Assembly: GCA_951802425.1 (NCBI GenBank)
Contig: CATOQE010000003.1
Coordinates: 1 to 46,277 of the forward strand
Source of the DNA: Clavaria fumosa
Taxonomy: Eukaryota > Basidiomycota > Agaricomycetes > Agaricales > Clavariaceae
DNA length: 46,277 nucleotides
Direction: 5' to 3'
Positions 38,809 to 46,277 of the stretch are shown in pieces. Below the pieces are notes generated by a model that was not told the DNA's origin, did not search any database, and saw only the letters and a list, made by a program, of their open reading frames with translations. The first letter of the stretch is position 1. Each line of letters opens with the position of its first letter. Made by a program: the position numbers and the translations under genes.

Positions 38809-39611
38809 ATGATGAAGCCCTTGCCCACTGTGGCCACTGATGCAGCAAGGCCTGCGGGGTCTCATGACCCAACCACTGATGAACTCAGGGTCCTGAAGGA
38901 GCTCGCTCCTAAGGACTGGTCAACACTGAGCCCAGGACTACCCACGGGGACCACTGGAAATCCACTGTCGGAGTTGAACCCCACCACGCCTGATAGCAAT
39001 TCTGCTATGTTGGGAACTTTGAACTCTACCACATGGGACTGGGCAAACCTACCCGAGGAGCCTTTGCGACCTTTTCCCACTGTTGTTGCTGCTGATAAAA
39101 CTTTACCCAACACGAATTTACACAGAACAGGGTCACAGGAAAATTCTGCTGCCCTGTTGCCCAAACCAGCACCTATCGATATTCGAATTTTGGATCCCGC
39201 CCACTTCACCAACCATCTAATGGGTGAGGATATAATTCTTCATGCTGTTTATCATTTTTTCCCTGCACCTGAAGACTCGCTCCAAGCTAATGCCGCACTA
39301 ATCAATTCTGAACCCCCAGAAGCAAGGGCGAACCTACCACCTCAATACGCAGACTTTACCAATGTCTTCTCCAAGGAAGAGGCCTGCACCCTTCCACCCC
39401 ACTGAACTTACAATCATGCGATACAACTCGAACCAGACACCAAAGACCCTTGGGGTCTGCTGTATAACATGTCCAAGCTGGAATTAAAGGTTTTGCATGA
39501 CTATATTGACGACATGCTCCAGAAGGGATTTATCCACCCTTCTGAATCCCCCATGGGAGCCCCTGTTGTATTTGCAAAAAAGAAGGACAGTTCACTCTGT
39601 CTTTGTGTTGA
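38809..39611 (+). pseudogene. GYP-3 protease-RT linker and start of RT, truncated by R1
   Basis: 198 codons of linker end in the conserved YADFTNVFSKEEACTLPPH, then TGA 39403-39405 (CGA expected). The frame continues: YNHAIQLEPDTKDPWGLLYN, SKLELKVLHDYIDDML, GAPVVFAKKKDSSLCLCVD. The next residues should be YRGLN of the RT fingers, but the sequence breaks off at 39611, where repeat R1 starts. RT palm, RNase H and integrase are missing. Confidence 0.87.
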
Positions 39612-40113
39612 CTAATAGCATAGTCCTTGTGCAGATGGACTATCTGCGCTTTCTTTCACTGCAAGCTAACCACTCAAGCTAGTCTTATGAAATTTTGTGT
39701 GCCTATATCTACCCCTCTAATCCCCAATTTCCATGGTTTACATTTTCCCAAATCTCATTTCCCAATGCATGCCAAAGCTGCTGACCAACCCAGTCAAAAT
39801 TCTCCCGTTTATCAAAACCAACCATAGGATTCCAAAACAAATGCAATGCTATACTGGGCCATCCCATACCTATCATATTCCATCCCTCTCTCCCCTCCCA
39901 TCACCCACAAAGCAACAATTCCAGCATATAGTCAGAATCCAGTTCTCAATCCTCACACAAGTTTGTACTTGTTGGTGGCACCTAATCAAATGGGATCACA
40001 TTGAAAGATTGAGTATAGTGCATGAATAATACACCCTGATTTTGTTTCAATTACTCTGCCACATCCAGGACTACAGTTGCCTTCCTACAAACCTAAACAA
40101 CACAAGTACCCAT
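39612..40113. repeat. R1 array, unit 1, left part
   Basis: CTAATAGCATAG start directly after the truncated RT. It runs to AAGTACCCAT, where the solo LTR is inserted. With the right part (40969-41119) and one CCCAT removed, the unit is 648 bp. Confidence 0.92.
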
Positions 40114-40415
40114 TGTTAAGATCTGATTCTTTGCTTCAAAGCAGGAGTAGGAGGGGTAGTGTAGAGGAGACCAAAAAGGAGGGTGGCAAAGGTGAAGCCG
40201 GAGTGGAGCGGAGTCCGGTCGGAGTCCGGATCGGAGTTTTGCGCAAGGACTTCTCCTCTACACAAAAGGAGAAGGACTAGAAGGAGGTCAAAGGGGGTGG
40301 GACTATGGCCTCAACTTATGGGTTGTGCCACCACGTGTATACGTGTCCCAATTTAACCTTGCTGGTACTTTGCTTTCCAGGACAAGGAAGGATGAAGTCC
40401 GAAGGGAAATCGCCT

Positions 40416-40476
40416 GGAGTCCGTCGGAGTCCGTCGGAGTCCGCCGGAGTTTTGCGGAACTCGTCGGGACTGTCGA
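40416..40476. repeat. 10-bp GGAGTCCGTC repeats in LTR-E
   Basis: About six units, the first three nearly perfect (GGAGTCCGTC), then decaying. Similar GGAGTCCG words occur at 40205-40235. Confidence 0.8.
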
Positions 40477-40879
40477 GAACAGTGAGGACGAAGTCCCTTA
40501 ACGCACAGACCAAGTGACAAGGACCAGAAATAACGTTAATATTCGAACTGAGGATCATGGAGATACATGGGGGCTTATATGCTACTAGGGTAGGGCATAG
40601 GGCAGACTGTGAAACATGAATATATCAAATGTACATAGTAATTTCACCTGAGGAGTGGGAAGGCATAGGTGATACATGTAAGACAAAGAATAAGTTCCCA
40701 TGGGCAGTGGGCATCGTCCCAATGGTTGCTAACCATGGACTAGCACCAGGGAACATACTAGAAACAAAGTCCATATGGTCCGAAAGACCGATATCGAAGT
40801 CTGACGAAAGTCCGGACCGGAGCTTCGGAGTTGGAGCCGGAGCGGAGATGGAGCGGAGCGGAGTTCGGGCGGAACTGTG

Positions 40880-40946
40880 TCGGAGATGCCGGAGATGCTT
40901 CGGAGGTGCTTCGGAGGTGTTTCGGAGGTGTTTCGGAGGTGATTAG
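40880..40946. repeat. 11-bp CGGAGGTGCTT repeats in LTR-E
   Basis: Five to six units (CGGAGATGCTT, CGGAGGTGCTT, CGGAGGTGTTT) just before the right end of the LTR. Confidence 0.85.
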
Positions 40947-40968
40947 GTGACTGGATAGGACCATGACA

Positions 40969-41119
40969 CCCATACAAGTTTGCAGGCCTCACAGCACAAG
41001 ATCTAACTGTGAAAATCTCTTGAAATTGATCATGGATGCTCTAAATGATGACCACTATCATATAACATGCCAAACAGACCAAACTGTTTATCTGCGAATG
41101 GTCCCTTGTTGCTCCTATC
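40969..41119. repeat. R1 array, unit 1, right part
   Basis: Resumes at CCCATACAAGTTTGCAGG after the LTR and ends TTGCTCCTATC. A frame crossing from here into unit 2 (LLKLIMDALNDDHYHITCQT) is open but matches nothing known. Confidence 0.9.
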
Positions 41120-41770
41120 CTAACAGCATAGTCCTTGTGCAGATGGAGTATCTGCGCTTTCTTTCACTGCAAGCTAACCACTCAAGCTAGTCTTTTGAAA
41201 TTTTGTGTGCCTATATCTACCCCTCTAATCCTCAATTTCCATAGTTTACATTTTCTCAAAACTCATTTCCCAATGCATGCCAAAGCTGCTGACCAACCCA
41301 GTCAAAATTCTCCCGTTTATCACAACCAACCATAGGATTCCAAAACAAATGCAATGCTATACTGGGCCATCCCATACCTATCATATTCCATCCCTCTCTC
41401 CCCCCTCCCATCACCCACAAAGCAACAATTCCAGCATATAGTCAGAATCCAGTTCTCACATCCTCACACAAGTTTGTACTTGTTGGTGGCACCTAATCAA
41501 ATGGGATCACATTGAAAGATTGAGTATAGTGCATGAATAATACACCCTGACTTTGTTTCAATTACTCTGCCACATCCAGGACTACAGTTGCCTTCCTACA
41601 AACCTAAACAACACAAGTACCCATACAAGTTTGCAGGCCTCACAGCACAAGATCTAACTGTGAAAATCTTTTGAAATTGATCATGGATGCTCTAAATGAT
41701 GACCACTATCATATAACATGCCAAACAGACCAAACTGTTTATCTGCGAATGGTCCCTTGTTCCTCCTATC
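41120..41770. repeat. R1 array, unit 2 (651 bp, complete)
   Basis: Uninterrupted unit. It defines the length of R1 and the empty site for LTR-E. Confidence 0.95.
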
Positions 41771-42064
41771 CTAACAGCATAGTCCTTGTGCAGATGGAGT
41801 ATCTGCACTTTCTTTCACTGCAAGCTAACCACTCAAGCTAGTCTTTTGAAATTTTGTGTGCCTATATCTACCCCTCTAATCCTCAATTTCCATAGTTTAC
41901 ATTTTCTCAAAACTCATTTCCCAATGCATGCCAAAGCTGCTGACCAACCCAGTCAAAATTCTCCCATTTATCAAAACCAACCATAGGATTCCAAAACAAA
42001 TGCAATGCTATACTGGGCCATCCCATACCTATCATATTCCATCCCTCTCTCCCCCCTCCCATCA
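41771..42064. repeat. R1 array, unit 3 (truncated)
   Basis: Matches unit 2 to CCCCCCTCCCATCA and then switches to the decayed LTR-E. Confidence 0.92.
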
Positions 42065-42499
42065 TCCTGCTTGGAGTTGCTTGGATGATGTGAAGAATGT
42101 TGAGGACAATGAGGATGAAAGCTCAGAGTTCAGGATCAAGGGATGATAATATTCAAATTGCAGAACAGGGAACTACAGGTGGGATCTTATACTGCAAGGA
42201 CAGGAGTAGAAGAGTACTCTGAAACATAGTATATATCAAATTTCCAGGAGGGTTTCACCACAAGTGCCTGTGCAATCTTCAAGGAACAAAGGAACCACAA
42301 CAACAATGACTCCCATGGGTCATGGGCATCCACCCATTGGTTACAAGAACAGGGGGATGGTGGGAGAAGGTTCTAGAACAGAGTCTGAGGGAAGTGTGAA
42401 GCAGAGTATGCAGAGTTATGGCAGAGCAGATCAGAGAAGGTGCAGAGTCCAGAGCCTGGAGTGGAGATAGTGCTTATGTGATTGGATGGGGTCATAACA
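42065..42499 (-). mobile_element. LTR-E fragment, CpG-decayed
   Basis: Matches the right half of the solo LTR-E (about 40480-40968): TTGAGGACAATGAGGATGAA, ATATATCAAAT, CCCATGGG and the terminal TGATTGGATGGGGTCATAACA. CGGAG words of the solo copy appear here as CAGAG. On the minus strand it directly follows the Copia fragment 42532-43194 and is probably its 3' LTR. Confidence 0.78.
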
Positions 42500-42531
42500 G
42501 TTGCTGACATTGCTGGGGTATAGAGTATGTC

Positions 42532-43194
42532 TCATAATAATAAAATTGTCTTGGTTTCCCCCTTTGGGACCATGATGTACATATCCCCCTTGCCAGTGGC
42601 ACAGAAGGTATGCCAGTAAGCTGTGTGAATGTTCTTGGGAGGGATTTCAGTGAAGTTTACAAACTTCAAACAGTAAGGGGACATGTGCCACAAAGTGCTG
42701 GAGTTGTGTATTTTGACATTGCCATAGTCATGTGTCAGGTGAGTGGCAGGCTTTTTGCCTGTCTCAGGCTGACAATCTTCTTCTATGACAGCCAGCCATG
42801 CTATCTTGTCACTGTCATGCTCAGCAGTGGCAGCCTTCTCAGTGTTTCTGCCCTTTTGTTGGGGGTCTTGCCCTTCCTTTCCCTCCCTCTTTTGCCCAAC
42901 AATCATACTGATAATGTCCTGTCTTCTGCAGATGTAACACTTCCCTTTCAGCCAGTCCTTTTCCTTGGGTCTGGCAGAGTTCATTGTGGTGGTAAGTGCT
43001 GCCTCACTGCTTTCTTTCTTTTGGGTAGGCCCTTCTCTGAGAGTGCAGCAATCAGCCCCTTGGCTGAGCAGTTCAATGAGCAGGTCAAGGCTGATCTTCA
43101 GCAGGGTGATAATGGTAGTGAAGGCAGGTATTGTGACTCTTCTTATACTCCATTCAGGGACATGCACAGTAATCAGGATGGGTCCAGTGGGCAT
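42532..43194 (-). pseudogene. Copia gag-protease fragment, second lineage
   Basis: 221-codon frame. It has a degenerate zinc knuckle (KGKCYICRRQDIISMIV, first two Cys present, His and last Cys lost), a Lys/Glu-rich linker, then the Copia protease block in which the usual D-S-G-A-S-R-H-M-S-P reads N-S-S-T-L-W-H-M-S-P. The catalytic Asp is therefore lost. It continues KFVNFTEIPPKNIH and ATGKGDMYIMVPKGETKT, as in Agaricomycete Copia proteins. Integrase and RT are absent: LTR-E follows 33 bp further on. It differs from the Copia at 14104-17047. Confidence 0.75.
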
Positions 43195-43740
43195 GAGTTG
43201 TCACAAGACACTGGCCATCACATGGGCATGATTGAGGTCACAGGCTGCAGGTTTTCACCACCATGCAGGGCTTGCTGGAGATGCACACCCCCCTTCCAAG
43301 GGACATTGGAGAAGATGTGCTAGGCTCTCACACCAGCCAGGATGTTGCATGCCACTGACCCTGAGTACTGGCCTGCAAGCGAGGCACCAAATTGGGAGAG
43401 GGACTCAGAAGCTGGCAGGCAGTCTTGCACTGGGACACTATTTGTGAAGCACAAATTGAGGTAAGCAGTGATACCACAGTTGTGACTCTGCCCAGGACAC
43501 AGCTAGGGCGATAGACACTGCATCATTTCCCAATGGCAGAGGTGAGATCACCAATTCCATTGGAGATGCTGGCCCATTGTTCACAGATGCAGGGTCAGCC
43601 ACATTCAACTGGCCTGCTGGGGTGCTGGCAGGAGCTGGGACCATGGCCTCAATATGACCAACCATGATGGCAATGAGGGCAGTTGCAACGATTGACTCAG
43701 AGTGTGACAATGGCATTGAACAAGGGAGTGAAGGGAGCAA
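43195..43740 (-). pseudogene. unrecognised coding remnant, possibly gag of the Copia element
   Basis: Two overlapping minus frames. One (43740-43438) is an Ala/Pro-rich protein (TALIAIMVGHIEAMVPAPAS). The other runs from about 43430 and reads SQFGASLAGQYSGSVACNIL, then PWKGGVHLQQALHGGENLQP, broken by one TAG and one TGA that C-to-T changes explain. Protein-like composition in both suggests an old reading frame split by an indel. Lying 5' of the Copia zinc knuckle it may be that gag, but I cannot match it to a family. Confidence 0.35.
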
Positions 43741-44059
43741 CTTCCTTTCTAGGCAACCCCAACAACACCATAAAAACCCAACAACAAAATCAAGAATACC
43801 CAGTCACCTAGTACCATAGTCCTTACAAGAGCCTCTTAACTACCATATCTACATTTCCAAACCACCTACCCATACTAGAGCAGAGCAGAGAACAGCAAAA
43901 TAAAGCCAAAAACCAAATGTTAACCAATGCCAGCAGTCACCAGACTGAAGATGCAGGGAGCAGCAGGACTACATGAACACAACCCCCCCATACTGACCAC
44001 CAGGACACACCCTGCCAGTCAAAAATCATGAATGACAACACCACCCAAGCCAGGGCCAT
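43741..44059. other. A-rich non-coding spacer
   Basis: Starts CTTCCTTTCTAGGCAACC and is rich in AACAAC/ACCAAA words, weakly like 11545-11600. No gene or repeat boundary visible. Confidence 0.35.
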
Positions 44060-44283
44060 TGAAAGGCAGCTTATCCCTCAAAAGAACTGGACTCAATGGT
44101 TTATTGAGTAGGTAGTTCTATATAGAGGGATCTGCCCTCTCTGTACAGTTGTGACATCGTATATATAGGTGAGTGGCCCTCCAGGGGCTGCTGATGTAAG
44201 CATAGCCAAGCAGCTATGCTTATTGAACTAAATATGGTATGTAGATTATGTAATAGGAAATATAGAAGGCCTGGGGCCTTACA
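44060..44283 (-). mobile_element. LTR-G, 224 bp (3' LTR)
   Basis: On the minus strand it runs TGTAAGGCCCC to ...CTTTCA, with TATATATA (44160-44167) and AATAAA (44100-44105) in the right order for a promoter and poly(A) signal. A polypurine tract precedes it. A partial copy lies at 35004-35117, and both share the same distance from the TATCCCTC block to a TG end, which supports the right boundary. Confidence 0.7.
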
Positions 44284-44296
44284 CCCTCCCCCACTG
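44284..44296 (-). promoter_or_regulatory. polypurine tract of the LTR-G element
   Basis: CAGTGGGGGAGGG on the minus strand, ending at the first base of the 3' LTR (TGTAAGG). Confidence 0.75.
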
Positions 44297-44738
44297 GAGA
44301 GGCCCCTAACCAGAGATGATGTGCAGGCAGTGCAGGATGACAAGCAGGATTGTAAAATAATATTAAAGGGGTGCATCCCCTTGGGCAGAGTTGTTGCCAT
44401 GTCACCAGGCGCAATCCCCTCCTGGGGCCTTTGCCTGGTGCTGACAGGTCCAGCCAAGTGGTCTGCGTGACCTGCCCCCAGTTGGACAGTGTGTCACGAG
44501 TGGCACACCCTGGTGGGGGGTGTATTGTTAAACCTCCAATAGGCAGCCCTAGGGGGTTTCAGACAGTGGATGTACTTCCACTGTCTTCCAGGGGCATGTT
44601 GCCCCTCCATTTGTCCCCTGTCCTCTCCCCCACCCAGAGGCAGCACAGATGTGCACTGTGCCCTATGCACTCTAGCAGTGCATACATTCGGGGGGTATGG
44701 GAGGCTTCTCCCATTCAGCCAGCACTAGCTGGATGTCA
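44297..44738 (-). other. 3' tail between the ORF and polypurine tract of the LTR-G element
   Basis: Contains the last codons of the ORF in a shifted frame (to about 44675) and low-CpG sequence with several short frames. No pol motif on either strand. Confidence 0.45.
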
Positions 44739-46241
44739 TCATCTAAGGGGGCATTCCCCTTTCACATGTACTTGTGTGGGTACATGAGTACAAATTTGTC
44801 CCAGAGCTTCTTCAACAGAGACTCTGGCATCAGCAAATGCCTTGATTGTCTGTGCAACTGTCAGTGTTACTTTTGTGGTCCAGAGTCTGGACCATCACAC
44901 AGGGAGGACTCTCCCTTTGATGGCCTGCGCATATGCCCCCTTTGAGACAAAGAGGGCCATGGCCATGGCCAGGAACAGGCACCGCATCCGGGCCTGGGAT
45001 GGCACACATGCCATTATGGTGTGCCAGATGGCCACCTTGCATGCAAAAGACAGGGGTGAGTCCCCATCTTTATCAATGCCAAGGATGGCCACTCTGCCCA
45101 TCCTTATTTCCTCAACATAGCAGTGCAGGTCTGACACTGCGCCTCTGTCACCTTTTGGATTCATAGGGGGAATTTCCCCCTTCTCTCCTACAAAGGAGAG
45201 CCACAACTCTTGGGGGAGCAACAGCTCCCCAATGTCTATAAACTCCCTCATGGGAGGCACAACTACTCTCATCATTGCCAGCAGCAATGTCTGGTACAAT
45301 GGATAGGAGGGTACTCCCCCTCCTGTGACTTCCGAGGGTCCTGTCCTCAGGGATGGGTTGCCCATCCCTCCACTCTCTTGCAACATCTGCCCTTGCAGAT
45401 GGCAGGCTACCTGGTCTGCTGATTTCTTGACCCTGGCAGGAACTCTCCAGTTCCTCACCAGCCAGTCCTCAACTGGCATGGGTGGCTTAGCCACTGTGGC
45501 GTTCTTCTGGGCCTCCTTGACAGCCCATCGCATCTTCATCATGGCAGTCATATCATAACTGCCGTCAGGCACTCCATGATGCACCTATTGGTTGAGGGCA
45601 ATCACCTCCTCAACTGTCTTCAACTTGACAACCCATGCACCAGGTTTCATGGACACCCCAGATGGCCAAGGGTAGCCATCTGGAGCTCTGTCTGGTTGAG
45701 GGGCATTAAAGGGATAACCCCTTGTCAGAGGTGTGAGAACCATCTCTGAGAAAGTTCATTTATGCCTCAGTGAGGCATCAGGATTCTGCTGACTGACACC
45801 AGCAGGTGGAAGAGGGGGATATCCCTCTTCAAAACTCATGGGGATGTCAATGTCCCCTGTAGGCAGTGCTATGTCCGCATATGAGACAGTGGTGCGGGCC
45901 CATTTTGGGTCCCACTCCAAGGGGTCCCTTTCAGGTCCCTTTCCCTTTGCTGTGGTTCTCAGTGTGGCAAGCTCCTCATTGGTGCTTGCCAACTTTTCTG
46001 TCAAGGAGAGAATCTTCTCCTGTGCCCCTCTAAGGTCTTCTTCAACCTTGTCCAAATTATCATAAGCTTTTTCAAGCTTTTGCTGATGACCCACACAAAG
46101 GGCACTGCCCTTCTCATTATCCTTGCACAAGTCTTCCAGCTTGCACTGCATCACCTCAAGCCCCAGCCCAAGTTTGTGCTTAGCACTTTCCTGCACTTCC
46201 TTAAGTGTTTGCTGAAACACTTCATCCAAGTGCAACAGCAA
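44739..46241 (-). pseudogene. unrecognised coiled-coil / gag-like ORF of the LTR-G element
   Basis: One continuous register from a Met at 46241 (the frame may extend beyond) to 44739, about 500 codons. It is interrupted by TGA 45756-45758, TAG 45585-45587 and TGA 44895-44897, all explained by C-to-T. Residues 1-110 are a Glu/Lys-rich coiled coil (EEDLRGAQEKILSLTEKLAS). A Pro-rich hinge follows (EEGYPPLPPAGVS), then a conserved-looking domain (MKPGAWVVKLKTVEEVIALN, VEDWLVRNWRVPARVKKSAD, FIDIGELLLPQELWLSF). After 44739 a one-base shift extends it (DIQLVLAEWEKPPIPPECMHC). No RT, protease or integrase follows before the polypurine tract. A gag-like role is inferred only from position. Confidence 0.55.
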
Positions 46242-46277
46242 CTCGAAGATGTGACAATGGAACCTGATGCACTGAGG
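46242..46277 (-). other. window edge
   Basis: Upstream flank of the coiled-coil frame. Too short to locate its start or the 5' LTR. Confidence 0.5.

Larger units (their letters stand above)
40114..40968 (-). mobile_element. solo LTR, family LTR-E, 855 bp
   Basis: TGTTAAG...CATGACA, with CCCAT duplicated at 40109-40113 and 40969-40973. Tandem unit 41120-41770 provides the empty site (GTACCCATACAAG), so the boundaries are exact. Strand is inferred from a TATAAG on the minus strand (40579) and from the decayed copy 42065-42499, which lies 3' of a minus-strand Copia fragment. CpG is plentiful, so the insertion is young. Confidence 0.93.

Noticed and set aside
39612..42064. R1 as a Helitron
   Set aside because: No TC start, no CTRR 3' end with hairpin, and no A/T target dinucleotide seen on either orientation.
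42610..43323. 237-codon plus frame
   Set aside because: Antisense to the Copia gag-protease fragment; hydrophobic composition but no motif.

Overview
No host gene can be called with confidence in this window. It reads as a retrotransposon graveyard from a filamentous fungus, most likely an Agaricomycete. The reasons are several unrelated Ty3/Gypsy lineages (two with integrase chromodomains), two Copia lineages, long LTRs, and the way the copies decay. CpG is strongly depleted in most repeats, and nearly every nonsense codon in a recognisable reading frame is a TGA where CGA (Arg) is expected, as 5-methylcytosine deamination would give. Genus is not determinable by eye.

Layout. 1-2480: minus-strand, internally deleted chromovirus pol (GYP-1). 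2480-4424: repeat family REP-F carrying an inverted repeat with 494-bp arms. 4424-6950: repeat R1, repeat R4, a GCTGCTGGTG/TCATCA array, and a solo LTR-B (1250 bp, TSD ATTGG). 6940-10905: LTR fragments and a CpG-normal stretch with two unassigned open frames. 10906-13481: a truncated and a complete LTR-B, the latter followed by a primer-binding site and a gag-like remnant. 14104-17047: minus-strand Copia (gag-PR-IN). 17289-19333: REP-F again, now a near-perfect palindrome with 869-bp arms. 19529-19902: 21-bp minisatellite. 19900-21972: R1, R4 and LTR pieces. 21990-24450: three pol/gag remnants. 24827-27298: REP-F copy 3, a 655-bp tandem repeat (R2), and R3.

27299-33853 is the best preserved element (GYP-4): a 6.56-kb minus-strand Ty3/Gypsy chromovirus with both LTRs, candidate primer-binding site, gag, protease, RT, RNase H, integrase, chromodomain and polypurine tract. 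Its pol is one 1183-codon frame broken by only three TGA codons. It sits in the -1 frame relative to gag, with a textbook frameshift signal (GGGTTTT, 5-nt spacer, 8-bp stem) at the junction. 33854-36015 holds R1, R3 and LTR fragments. 36027-39611 is LTR-D plus gag/PR of another Gypsy (GYP-3) cut off inside RT by R1. 39612-42064 is an R1 tandem array, its first unit split by an 855-bp solo LTR-E (TSD CCCAT). 42065-43740: decayed LTR-E, a Copia gag-PR scrap and unknown coding. 44060-46277: 3' half of an LTR element with a 224-bp LTR, polypurine tract and a single unrecognised coiled-coil/gag-like ORF, with no pol after it.

Most interesting result: three unrelated LTR families here (LTR-B, LTR-D, GYP-4) share one geometry. 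A short motif about 32 nt downstream of the LTR TATA box is complementary to the bases immediately 3' of the LTR. This is the layout of self-primed reverse transcription known from the Tf1/sushi group, not tRNA priming.
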